Below are positions 1-6,983 of a DNA stretch of 9,320 nt, piece by piece (the first letter of the stretch is position 1; the number at the start of each line of letters is the position of its first letter). Source of the DNA: Lachnospiraceae bacterium (GTDB taxonomy: Bacteria; Bacillota; Clostridia; Lachnospirales; Lachnospiraceae); assembly GCA_024684155.1 (NCBI GenBank), contig JAIKXK010000163.1, positions 1-9,320 of the forward strand. Reading direction: 5' to 3'. The notes beneath the pieces are model-generated. The model worked only from the letters and a program-made list of their open reading frames with translations. It searched no databases and was not told the origin of the DNA. A program made the translations under genes and the position numbers.

Positions 1-180
1 CTTCGGCATACAGTTTCAGAGCAGGGAAATCCTAGTGAATCAGATAGTGGTTTTGGTATGTATAATGTGGCCGAGAGACTTCGTATGAATTACGGAATGA
101 CCTATGGCCTAAGTGTAGAAAGTGAATATGGAAAGGGAACACAAGTAGAACTTATGATTCCTAAAAGTTTAAAGAGTTAA
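1..180 (+). CDS. Sensor histidine kinase, YesM/LytS type (C-terminal end only)
   Basis: The window opens inside a reading frame (frame 1) of 59 codons ending at TAA 178-180; the start lies upstream. The visible part is the end of a HATPase_c domain. It has the G2-box region SGFGMYNVAERLRMNYG, followed by a YGLSVESEYGKGT strand-turn and the closing strand VELMIP. This layout (G-x-GM-x-NV-x-x-RL, then GKGT) is characteristic of the His_kinase/YesM-LytS family, which autophosphorylates from ATP and passes the phosphate to an AraC-type response regulator. Such pairs commonly sit next to and control sugar ABC transporters, and a sugar importer operon begins about 200 bp downstream. The sensor domain and phosphorylated His are outside the window, so the signal cannot be inferred. 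A terminator overlaps the stop codon, so this gene probably ends its own transcript. Confidence 0.88.
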   Translation, partial: LRHTVSEQGNPSESDSGFGMYNVAERLRMNYGMTYGLSVESEYGKGTQVELMIPKSLKS

Positions 181-211
181 GATTTTAAAAATAAAAATCT
201 TAACTTTTTTT
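176..211 (+). terminator. Rho-independent terminator after the histidine kinase gene
   Basis: A perfect 11-bp inverted repeat (GTTAAGATTTT at 176-186, AAAATCTTAAC at 194-204) with a 7-nt loop is followed directly by seven T residues (205-211). The left arm includes the stop codon of the kinase gene. The stem is AT-rich and therefore weak, but position and T-tract fit an intrinsic terminator that separates the kinase transcript from the importer operon. Confidence 0.8.
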
Positions 212-241
212 CTTAAAAATTTTACCTTTTTTTGAAGAGAA

Positions 242-280
242 AAAAATATCGTAAAAATATACCCTTAAAAAATAAAATAT
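242..280 (+). repeat. Reiterated AAAAATAT elements / phased A-tracts upstream of importer operon
   Basis: AAAAATAT occurs at 242-249 and 253-260 (11 bp apart), and AAAATAT again at 274-280 (20 bp after its copy at 254-260). Spacing is roughly one and two helical turns, and the elements lie about 30-65 bp upstream of the TATAAT box. They could be direct-repeat binding sites for the response regulator partner of the upstream kinase, or an A-tract/UP-like curved element. In such AT-rich DNA chance recurrence is also possible. Confidence 0.35.
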
Positions 281-307
281 TCTATGGTGGTATTTTAAGA
301 CAGTTTC

Positions 308-313
308 TATAAT
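308..313 (+). promoter_or_regulatory. Putative -10 box of the importer operon promoter
   Basis: An exact TATAAT lies 72 bp upstream of the first binding-protein start codon. With a 17-bp spacer the -35 position (285-290) reads TGGTGG, a poor match to TTGACA, and there is no extended TG motif. A consensus -10 with a weak -35 is what an activator-dependent promoter looks like, in keeping with the neighbouring two-component kinase. The activator dependence is inference. Confidence 0.5.
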
Positions 314-332
314 GACATCATCAAGTACAAAG

Positions 333-354
333 CCTTCGGTTAAGGATGCGAAGG
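333..354 (+). promoter_or_regulatory. 5'UTR hairpin before the first binding-protein gene
   Basis: CCTTCG (333-338) and CGAAGG (349-354) form a perfect 6-bp stem with a 10-nt loop in the presumed leader. A run of seven T residues (362-368) follows after 7 nt, and then the RBS AAGGAGGG (369-376). The T-run is too far from the stem for a standard terminator. The hairpin may stabilise the 5' end of the abundant binding-protein mRNA or act as a weak pause site. Confidence 0.4.
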
Positions 355-384
355 TAGGATATTTTTTTAAGGAGGGATTTTTAC

Positions 385-1473
385 ATGAAGAAAAAATTAC
401 TTGGTGTATTACTTGCAGCAACTATGGCTGTTGGTATGTTAGCCGGATGCGGCAGCTCATCAGATTCATCATCTGAAACTACAGATGATGCTACTACTAC
501 AGAAGATACCGCTTCTACAGACGATAGTGCATCTTCTGGTGATTTAATTACCATTGGTTTCGCTCAGGTTGGACATGAATCTGACTGGCGTACCGCTTCT
601 ACAAAATCTTGTCAGGATGTTTTCTCTGAAGAAAATGGATATGACTTAAGCTTTGTTGACTGCGACAATGATTCAGCAGCACAACTTGAAGCAGTTCGTT
701 CCTTCATTGAGCAGGATGTTGATTACATTATTATCGATCCTATTGTTTCAACAGGATGGGATACCGTACTTACAGAGTGCGAGGATGCAGGAATTCCTGT
801 TATCGTAATTGACCGTACTATTGAGGATTCTGATAAGTACACTTCATGGGTTGGTTCAAACTTTAAAACAGAAGGTTTAGCAGCTGGTGAATGGTTAAAA
901 GCTTATGCTGAGTCAAAAGGAATTTCAGAAATTAACTACTTAACAATCGCTGGTTCTACTGGTGCTTCTGCTCAGATCGGACGTACAGAAGGATTTGATG
1001 AAATTGCTGAAGCAAACGGATGGAACAAGTTAGATGAGCAGGATGGTGACTTCACTGAAGATGGTGGACAGTCCATCATGGAAAGTTACTGCAAATCTTA
1101 TGAAGGTAAGTTCAACGTAGTTGTTTGCCAGAATGATAACGAAGCATTTGGTGCTATGACAGCTATGGATAATGCTGGTATTACTTACGGTCTTGATGGT
1201 GATGTAATCCTTATTTCCTTCGATGCTTGTACAGCAGGTTTGGAACAGGTTGCAGCTAGAAAGATTTCTGCAGACTTTGAGTGTAATCCACTTGCAGCTC
1301 CTTTCGTAGAAGAAGTTATTAAGACTCTTGAAGAAGGCGGAACACCAGAAAAAGAAGTATACATGGAAGAGCATTGGTTTGCACTTACAGATGCAATGGT
1401 TGACTTCTCTATTGATGGTGAAGCACAGACTATGACAGAAGTAACTGACGAGGTAATTGAAGCACAGTATTAA
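385..1473 (+). CDS. ytfQ: Sugar ABC transporter substrate-binding lipoprotein, YtfQ-like (first paralogue)
   Basis: Extracellular lipid-anchored solute-binding protein (362 aa) that captures a monosaccharide and delivers it to the permeases encoded downstream. Residues 1-22 form a lipoprotein signal peptide with lipobox LAGC (lipidated Cys22). Residues about 23-53 are a Ser/Thr/Asp/Glu-rich flexible linker, and from residue 54 comes a type-I periplasmic-binding-protein fold (Peripla_BP_4). Family landmarks are IGFAQVGHESDWR (57-69), IDPIVSTGWD (117-126), the ligand-type Asp143-Arg144 and, late in the protein, SFDAC. These match the YtfQ galactofuranose-binding family of E. coli, but the YtfQ signature GQQKQENQ is replaced here by DCDNDSAAQ (92-100), so the ligand may differ. 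The RBS AAGGAGGG lies about 8 nt before ATG. It is the first gene of the operon and is followed by a strong terminator that should keep its output above that of the membrane components. Confidence 0.92.
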   Translation: MKKKLLGVLLAATMAVGMLAGCGSSSDSSSETTDDATTTEDTASTDDSASSGDLITIGFAQVGHESDWRTASTKSCQDVFSEENGYDLSFVDCDNDSAAQLEAVRSFIEQDVDYIIIDPIVSTGWDTVLTECEDAGIPVIVIDRTIEDSDKYTSWVGSNFKTEGLAAGEWLKAYAESKGISEINYLTIAGSTGASAQIGRTEGFDEIAEANGWNKLDEQDGDFTEDGGQSIMESYCKSYEGKFNVVVCQNDNEAFGAMTAMDNAGITYGLDGDVILISFDACTAGLEQVAARKISADFECNPLAAPFVEEVIKTLEEGGTPEKEVYMEEHWFALTDAMVDFSIDGEAQTMTEVTDEVIEAQY

Positions 1474-1506
1474 TTAGATAGTTACAATTGATACTCAAAA
1501 AACGCA

Positions 1507-1539
1507 GGGGCGTCGGGTACATCCCGATGCCCCTTTTTT
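1507..1539 (+). terminator. Intercistronic intrinsic terminator / attenuator after the binding-protein gene
   Basis: GGGGCGTCGGG (1507-1517) pairs with CCCGATGCCCC (1523-1533) over 11 bp (one G-U wobble) around a 5-nt loop, followed by TTTTTT (1534-1539). It lies in the 101-nt gap between the binding protein and the ATPase gene. No promoter is evident between it and the ATPase, so the downstream genes probably depend on read-through. This is the familiar way of making excess binding protein, and the hairpin may also protect the 3' end of the short mRNA. Confidence 0.9.
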
Positions 1540-1574
1540 AAAAGAGAAGGAATAAGAATGGAAAGGAGACCCTC

Positions 1575-3095
1575 ATGGAAAACAATGTTGTTTTAACAGC
1601 CAGAGGAATTACAATGACATTTCCCGGTGTAAAGGCATTAGACAACGTGGATTTTACTTTGCGGAAAGGTGAGATACATGCGCTAATGGGGGAAAATGGA
1701 GCAGGAAAATCAACTCTTATTAAATGTTTAACAGGAATAAATGATTTTGAAGCTGGAGAAATTCATATTGATGGAATCGAAGGACCAGTTCGAAATCATT
1801 CTACCAGGGATGCACAAAACGTTGGTATTTCTACCGTATATCAGGAAGTTAATTTGTGCCCCAATCTTTCAGTGGCAGAAAATTTATTCATTGGAAGAGA
1901 ACCTTTAACAAAATTACACACAGTAGATCGCGCATCCTATAACAAACGATCACAAAAAATAATGGATGACCTAGGCATCGAAATTGATGTTACTCAGAAT
2001 TTGGAAAATTATTCTTTGGCAATTCAGCAGATGGTTGCAATTGCCAGGGCTGTTGATATGGATTGCAAGGTTCTGATTTTAGATGAACCAACTTCATCAC
2101 TAGACGATGAAGAAGTAGAAAAATTATTTGTTCTAATGAGAAGACTAAGAGAACAGGGAGTAGGAATTGTTTTTGTTACTCACTTCTTAGAACAGGTCTA
2201 TGCAGTATGTGATCGCATTACTGTTCTTCGAAATGGTACCTTTGTTGGAGAATATCCTATAGCAGAACTTCCAAGAGTGAAATTGGTGGCAGCTATGATG
2301 GGTAAAGATTTAAATGACTTAGATGCTATTGAAAAAGAACAAATTGACTTGGATAAATCAGAAGTTGTAATTGATGCTTCATCGCTTACACATGCGGGAA
2401 CAGTAAAGCCTTTCGATTTAAAGATTCACAAAGGAGAAGTAATCGGTGTCGGAGGTCTTCTTGGATCTGGGCGTAGTGAACTTGCCCGTGTTATTTATGG
2501 AGCAGATAAAGCTTCTTCTGGAAATCTAAAAGTAAAGGGAAAAGAAGTAAAAATCAATCAGCCAATTGATGCTATGAATCTTGGTATGGGAATGCTTCCA
2601 GATGATAGAAAAGCAGAAGGAATTATTGGAGATTTGTCTATCCGTGAAAATATTATTCTTGCAGTTCAGGCAAAGAGAGGAATGATGAAACCGATTCCTA
2701 TGAAAAAGCAGGAAGAATTAGCAGACTATTACATTGATCTATTATCTATTAAGTGTCCTTCCAGAGAAGCAAAAATCAATCAGTTGTCAGGTGGCAATCA
2801 GCAAAAGGTAATCCTGGCACGCTGGCTAGCAACAGATGCAGATTTTCTTATCTTGGATGAGCCTACCCGTGGTATTGATGTAGGTACGAAATCTGAAATT
2901 CAAAAGCTTGTAGTTGATTTAGCCAAAGAAGGGAAAAGCATTATGTTTATCTCTTCTGAAATATCCGAAATGCTTCGTACCTGTAACCGAATGGTTATTA
3001 TGAGGGATGGGGAAAAGGTAGAAGAGTTAGACAAGGACCTTACACAGGAAAGTGTAATGGCAGCGATTGCAGGAGGTGATAAGGCTCATGAATAA
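1575..3095 (+). CDS. ytfR: Sugar ABC transporter ATP-binding protein, YtfR/RbsA/MglA-type double ATPase
   Basis: Cytoplasmic energising subunit (506 aa) with two fused nucleotide-binding domains, the usual length and arrangement for monosaccharide importers. NBD1: Walker A GENGAGKST (39-47), Q-loop Gln90, a non-canonical signature YSLAIQQ (146-152) as is usual in this family, Walker B LILDEP (167-172) and switch His203. NBD2: degenerate Walker A GLLGSGRS (294-301, Arg in place of the catalytic Lys), canonical signature LSGGNQQK (404-411) and Walker B LILDEP (425-430) ending in GID (433-435). One intact and one degenerate P-loop is normal for RbsA/XylG/YtfR proteins. The RBS AAAGGAGA is 5-6 nt before ATG 1575. 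The last codons overlap the next gene by 8 nt, which suggests translational coupling. It should pair with both permeases downstream. Confidence 0.95.
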   Translation: MENNVVLTARGITMTFPGVKALDNVDFTLRKGEIHALMGENGAGKSTLIKCLTGINDFEAGEIHIDGIEGPVRNHSTRDAQNVGISTVYQEVNLCPNLSVAENLFIGREPLTKLHTVDRASYNKRSQKIMDDLGIEIDVTQNLENYSLAIQQMVAIARAVDMDCKVLILDEPTSSLDDEEVEKLFVLMRRLREQGVGIVFVTHFLEQVYAVCDRITVLRNGTFVGEYPIAELPRVKLVAAMMGKDLNDLDAIEKEQIDLDKSEVVIDASSLTHAGTVKPFDLKIHKGEVIGVGGLLGSGRSELARVIYGADKASSGNLKVKGKEVKINQPIDAMNLGMGMLPDDRKAEGIIGDLSIRENIILAVQAKRGMMKPIPMKKQEELADYYIDLLSIKCPSREAKINQLSGGNQQKVILARWLATDADFLILDEPTRGIDVGTKSEIQKLVVDLAKEGKSIMFISSEISEMLRTCNRMVIMRDGEKVEELDKDLTQESVMAAIAGGDKAHE

Positions 3096-4176
3096 CAAAA
3101 AGACTTTGGGACAAAAATTAAAAGCATGGCCGCTGCTACTTCCCGTAGTGTGTCTACTTTTAGTAATGGCGGTAAACATCATTTATGATGCGTCTATTGG
3201 AAACAATCCTTTTAGTTTCTTTAAGATCACATTACAAACAACCACAGGAAATGGAACCATTTTATATGGAAGAATTATTGATATTTTAAACAGAGGTAGT
3301 GAAGCAGCAATCTTAGCCTTAGGTATGACTTTAGTTGTTTCATCCTCAGCAGGAACGGATATTTCCGTTGGATCTGTTATGAGTTTATCTGCTTCTGTAT
3401 GTTGTATGTTACTTGCAGGTTATGGAGTAACTTCTACATCAGAACTTGCAGTTCCACTTATTGTAGGACTTCTTGGAGCACTTTTAGTTGGCGCTTTATG
3501 TGGAGCCTTTAATGGATTTTTGGTAGCACATCTAAAAATACAACCTATGGTTGCAACCTTAATCTTATTTACAGCAGCCAGAGCCATCGGACTTTTGGTT
3601 TGTAATGATATGATTGTTTATGTACGTAACGATAGTTTTGGATTCTTCGGTAGCTTCCTTGGACCAATTCCAACACCAATTGTAATTACAGTGATCTGCG
3701 TAGCAATTCTTGCAACGGTGTTAAAGAAAACCGCCCTTGGAACTTACATCCAGTCAGTTGGTATCAATCCAAAGGCTTCTCGAATTGCAGGTTTAAATTC
3801 AAAGACAATTATTTTCTTAACCTATGTACTCTGTGGATTCTTTGCAGCAGTTGCAGGTATTATGCAATCCTCAAGAATTACATCTGCAGATTCAAATAAC
3901 ATTGGTTTATACATGGAATTAGACGCAATCCTTGCAGTTGCCCTTGGTGGTAACTCCCTTGGTGGTGGTAAGTTTAATCTTGCCGGTTCCATTATTGGTG
4001 CCTATACCATTCAGGCAATTACAACTACCTTATATGCCTTAGGTGTTTCTACCAGCCAGGCTCCAGTATATAAGGCAGTCATCGTAATTATTATTGTAGC
4101 GATTCAGGCTCCTCCTGTGCAGGCTTACTTTAGAAAAAAGGCTGCAGCAAAGAATGCAGCAAAGGAGGTAGCATAA
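3088..4176 (+). CDS. ytfT: Sugar ABC transporter permease, YtfT-like
   Basis: Integral membrane permease (362 aa from ATG 3088) of the BPD_transp_2 / ribose-type family, with many hydrophobic helices, starting with one at about residues 14-33. Family motifs are GTDISVGSVMSL (89-100, usually GIDLSVGS), FNGFLVAHLKIQPMVATL (141-158), and a C-terminal half with ALGGNSLGGGKFNLAGSIIGA. ATG 3088 is chosen because an excellent RBS, AGGAGGTGAT (3071-3080), sits 7 nt before it; an in-frame TTG at 3067 lies upstream of that RBS. The start overlaps the end of the ATPase gene by 8 nt, and the next permease begins 1 nt after the stop. With the following gene product it forms the heterodimeric pore; two different permeases are typical of the YtfQRT-YjfF importer. 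Confidence 0.93.
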   Translation: MNNKKTLGQKLKAWPLLLPVVCLLLVMAVNIIYDASIGNNPFSFFKITLQTTTGNGTILYGRIIDILNRGSEAAILALGMTLVVSSSAGTDISVGSVMSLSASVCCMLLAGYGVTSTSELAVPLIVGLLGALLVGALCGAFNGFLVAHLKIQPMVATLILFTAARAIGLLVCNDMIVYVRNDSFGFFGSFLGPIPTPIVITVICVAILATVLKKTALGTYIQSVGINPKASRIAGLNSKTIIFLTYVLCGFFAAVAGIMQSSRITSADSNNIGLYMELDAILAVALGGNSLGGGKFNLAGSIIGAYTIQAITTTLYALGVSTSQAPVYKAVIVIIIVAIQAPPVQAYFRKKAAAKNAAKEVA

Positions 4177-4177
4177 C

Positions 4178-5200
4178 ATGAAAAATACAAAACTTAACGG
4201 AAATACGATTTTATTGTTTATTACCATAGCCCTTTTTGTTGTGTTATATGCAGGCGGATGCATTGCTTATGGTGAAAAAGGATTTACCCACTTTCAAACC
4301 TTCCTTAACATTTTGATAACAAACGCAGGATTAATTTGTATATCCTGTGGTCTTACTGTAGTAATGCTAACCGCCGGCATTGACATTTCAGTTGGTGCAG
4401 TGGTTGCCATGGACTGTATGTTGCTTGCGGTAGGTATGCAAAAAGGAATTGGTGCAGTTCCGATGATTTTAATTATTCTTCTCATCGGAGTGGTATTTGG
4501 GGCAGTTCAGGGATATTTGATTGGTTATTTACAAATCCAGCCGTTTATTGTAACTATGGCGGGAATGTTTTTTGCAAGAGGTATGACAGCTGTTATTTGT
4601 ACAGATCAGGTTTCCATTACCCAGGAAACAAATGAACTGTTTTATAACATCGCAAATTATAAGATTAAACTGCCATTTGGTGGTTATATCAATAACCACG
4701 ATGTATATGTAGAACCATACATTCGTGTTGGTGTGGTAGTTGCACTTTTAGTTCTTATTTTAATCTTTTTAATGCTTCGCTATACAAAGTTTGGTCGTGC
4801 ACTTTATGCAGTAGGTGGATCAGAACAGTCAGCAGCAATGATGGGATTAAATGTTAAACTTACAAAGCTAAAGGCATATGTACTTTGCTCTGTATTGACC
4901 TCAATTGGTGGAATCTGTTATTGTTTAAATACAATGTCAGGTTCGGTACAGCAGGCATTAGGATATGAAATGGATGCAATTTCTTCTGCAGTTATCGGTG
5001 GTACATTACTTACTGGTGGTGTAGGAAATGTAGTAGGTACCTTCTTTGGTGTACTTATTAATGGTACGATTTCATCCATTGTAAAAACCAATGGAAAACT
5101 TGCAAGCTCATGGCCGAACATTTTAACGGCTGCACTTTTATTCTTATTCATTGTAATTCAGAGTATCTTTGCAGTTATAAGGGAAAAGAAGAAGGCTTAA
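4178..5200 (+). CDS. yjfF: Sugar ABC transporter permease, YjfF-like
   Basis: Second membrane permease (340 aa), homologous to but clearly distinct from the preceding one. It has an N-terminal helix at about 9-30, the family motif AGIDISVGAVVAM (66-78), and QGYLIGYLQIQPFIVTMAGMF from about 111, followed by FARGM and, near the C-terminus, SAVIGGTLLTGGVGNVVGT. This is the BPD_transp_2 permease family, and the TMAGMFFARG segment is typical of YjfF. The RBS AAAGGAGG (4161-4168) lies in the last codons of the upstream permease gene, 9 nt before ATG. The stop overlaps an out-of-frame ATG (TAATG). Together with YtfT it should make the transmembrane channel powered by YtfR. Confidence 0.92.
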   Translation: MKNTKLNGNTILLFITIALFVVLYAGGCIAYGEKGFTHFQTFLNILITNAGLICISCGLTVVMLTAGIDISVGAVVAMDCMLLAVGMQKGIGAVPMILIILLIGVVFGAVQGYLIGYLQIQPFIVTMAGMFFARGMTAVICTDQVSITQETNELFYNIANYKIKLPFGGYINNHDVYVEPYIRVGVVVALLVLILIFLMLRYTKFGRALYAVGGSEQSAAMMGLNVKLTKLKAYVLCSVLTSIGGICYCLNTMSGSVQQALGYEMDAISSAVIGGTLLTGGVGNVVGTFFGVLINGTISSIVKTNGKLASSWPNILTAALLFLFIVIQSIFAVIREKKKA

Positions 5201-5203
5201 TGC

Positions 5204-6289
5204 TTGGGGAAATTTGGATTGAAGATAAAATGTTTACATAAGAAAAAAATTATTGCACTTATGCTGGCCCTATCTACAGGGCTGGCATTTTGTGCTTGCG
5301 GACAAAAAGAAAAGACAGTAACGGAAACGGAGACAACTCTTATAACGGTAGGCTTTTCTCAAATTGGAGCAGAATCAGATTGGCGACTTGCTAGTACATC
5401 TTCTATGCAAGGGGCATTTAATGCTACTATGGGGTATCGCTTAGTCTACGATGATGGTCAGCAAAAACAGGAGAATCAGTTGAAGGCTATGCGAGAGTTT
5501 ATCGATTCGGAAGTAGACTATATTGTCTTAGATCCCATTACAGAAACTGGATGGGATGCCACGCTACAGGAAGCAAATGAAGCGGGAATCCCGGTTATTT
5601 TAGTAGATCGTCAGGTAAGTGTAGAAGATGAGTCTATTTATACAGCCTGGGTAGGCAGCGACTTTTTATTAGAAGGTCAGAGAGCCTGTGCATGGATTTC
5701 TTCTTATCTTGAACAAAGTGCTTATGAGGGAGAAGTAAATATTGCTCATTTACAGGGAACTTATGGATCTAGTGCGCAGATTGGTCGAAGCAAAGCTCTA
5801 GAGGTAGCAGCCAGTGAACATGGATGGAATATTATAGCAGAGGAGGATGCAGATTTCGTTCAGGCCAAAGGACGGGAAGTAATGGAGTCTATGCTATCTG
5901 AATATGGAGATCAGATAAATATTGTTTACTGTGAAAACGATTCGGAAGCCTTAGGAGCAATTGAAGCCTTAGAAAATGCTGGAAAGACGCTAGGCAGTAA
6001 TTTGGCCGCTGGAGAGGTTATGGTGATTTCCTTTGATGCAACAAAGGAGGGACTAAGACAGACCCTGGCAGGGAAGATTGCCTTGGATACAGAGTGCAAT
6101 CCAAATTATGGTACGGTGGCAGAAAAATTAATTAGTAGTTTAGAAAAGGGAAATAGTATTCCTCATGAATATTATATGGAAGAAAGTCAATTTAGTGGAC
6201 AAAGTGGAGTGGAGTCTGTTAACGTAGAGGGGAAAGAGTATGACGTTACTGTAGTAACGGAGGAAATTATATCCCAAAGGAATTATTAA
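5204..6289 (+). CDS. Second YtfQ-like sugar-binding lipoprotein, non-ATG start
   Basis: Extracellular solute-binding protein (361 aa from TTG 5204) paralogous to the first gene of the operon. Shared blocks are VGFSQIGAESDWR, LDPITETGWDA, GIPVILVDRQ, a GSSAQIGR segment, DADF near a VMESM helix, and VISFDAT. It keeps the YtfQ signature GQQKQENQ (85-92), which the first paralogue has lost, so of the two it is closer to the classical galactofuranose-binding type. The long Ser/Thr linker of the first paralogue is also absent. No ATG gives a complete signal peptide. TTG 5204 has AGAAGG 8 nt upstream and is preferred. TTG 5219 with GGGGA upstream is the alternative, giving MKIKCLHKKK at the N-terminus. 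The lipobox is atypical (AFCAC; Cys32 or Cys30 by the longer numbering). It starts 3 nt after yjfF and is co-transcribed. Confidence 0.88.
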   Translation: MGKFGLKIKCLHKKKIIALMLALSTGLAFCACGQKEKTVTETETTLITVGFSQIGAESDWRLASTSSMQGAFNATMGYRLVYDDGQQKQENQLKAMREFIDSEVDYIVLDPITETGWDATLQEANEAGIPVILVDRQVSVEDESIYTAWVGSDFLLEGQRACAWISSYLEQSAYEGEVNIAHLQGTYGSSAQIGRSKALEVAASEHGWNIIAEEDADFVQAKGREVMESMLSEYGDQINIVYCENDSEALGAIEALENAGKTLGSNLAAGEVMVISFDATKEGLRQTLAGKIALDTECNPNYGTVAEKLISSLEKGNSIPHEYYMEESQFSGQSGVESVNVEGKEYDVTVVTEEIISQRNY

Positions 6290-6290
6290 A

Positions 6291-6974
6291 ATGAATATTA
6301 TTATCAGTGTTTTAATCTGCGTTACATTTGCTGTTGCAGTTCGAAAGTTAAAACTTCTTTCAGAGGAAGGATTCCGAAAACTACTGCATCTTATGCTTCT
6401 GGCTATATTAACAGTATGGGTATTAAACTATGACTCATGGAAGGAAGCAGTAGGAATTATGCTTGTTTTTATTGTTGTAGTCTATCCTGTACTTTATTTT
6501 TTTGAAAAGAATGAGAAGCTAGAAGGATTTTTTGCCGGAAGGGAAAAAGGAGAACTAAAACGAAGCCTTACGATAATGGGTCTGATGTTTATCATTGTTA
6601 CCTATGTTTGTGAGGGATTATACGGAAGTAAGGTCTTAGCGTTAGCAAGCATATATGCCTGGGGACCGGGAGATGCTGCAGCAGCTTTGATTGGAACAAA
6701 GTTTGGTAAGCATAAGTTATATGAAAAGAAAAGCATAGAAGGCACTTTGGCAATGTTTGTTTGCGCCTTTGTTTTTGTGTTTATCCTGTTGCGTCTGGGA
6801 GAAGGCTATGACTTTTCCATTATTATTCCGGCCACAATTATAACGGCAATTGCAGCAACCTTATCGGAACTGTTTGCAAAGAATGGATACGATACTTTAA
6901 TTTGTCCTATTACATCTATGGTAGCTTTATTAACAGTGTTAACGATTATGGGACAAGTACAATTAACCTGGTGA
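6291..6974 (+). CDS. SEC59/VTE5/DGK1-family (dolichol/phytol kinase-like) membrane protein
   Basis: Polytopic membrane protein (227 aa) of the CTP-dependent lipid kinase / phosphatidate cytidylyltransferase-like superfamily. Family hallmarks are visible in order: RKLLH (29-33) after the first helix; GPGDAAAALIG followed by FGKHKL (126-143); KKSIEGT (146-152); and a late acidic Glu193 followed by YDTLICPI (200-207), matching the E...DN-x-x-x-P motif of the kinases. Characterised eukaryotic and plant relatives use CTP to phosphorylate a membrane alcohol (dolichol, phytol, diacylglycerol). The substrate of this bacterial member cannot be read from sequence. Helices lie at about 2-17, 31-45, 52-71, 93-108, 152-168 and 176-192. 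It begins 1 nt after the second binding-protein gene (RBS AAAGGA), so it belongs to the importer operon. Such an enzyme is not a standard part of a sugar importer. Confidence 0.82.
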   Translation: MNIIISVLICVTFAVAVRKLKLLSEEGFRKLLHLMLLAILTVWVLNYDSWKEAVGIMLVFIVVVYPVLYFFEKNEKLEGFFAGREKGELKRSLTIMGLMFIIVTYVCEGLYGSKVLALASIYAWGPGDAAAALIGTKFGKHKLYEKKSIEGTLAMFVCAFVFVFILLRLGEGYDFSIIIPATIITAIAATLSELFAKNGYDTLICPITSMVALLTVLTIMGQVQLTW

Positions 6975-6983
6975 GGATGAGTC

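Noticed and set aside
181..384. Catabolite-responsive element (cre) upstream of the importer
   Set aside because: Looked for a TGWAANCGNTNWCA-like palindrome and found no convincing match by eye.
200..421. Minus-strand ORF of 73 codons in the leader region
   Set aside because: Low-complexity AT-rich Phe/Lys/Tyr-rich translation covering the terminator, promoter and signal-peptide region; no RBS.
1030..1374. Minus-strand ORF of 114 codons inside the first binding-protein gene
   Set aside because: Antisense shadow of a clearly coding + strand gene; the translation has no recognisable domain and no RBS context.
3067..3087. Upstream TTG start for the YtfT-like permease
   Set aside because: It precedes and overlaps the strong RBS AGGAGGTGAT, which is correctly spaced for ATG 3088.
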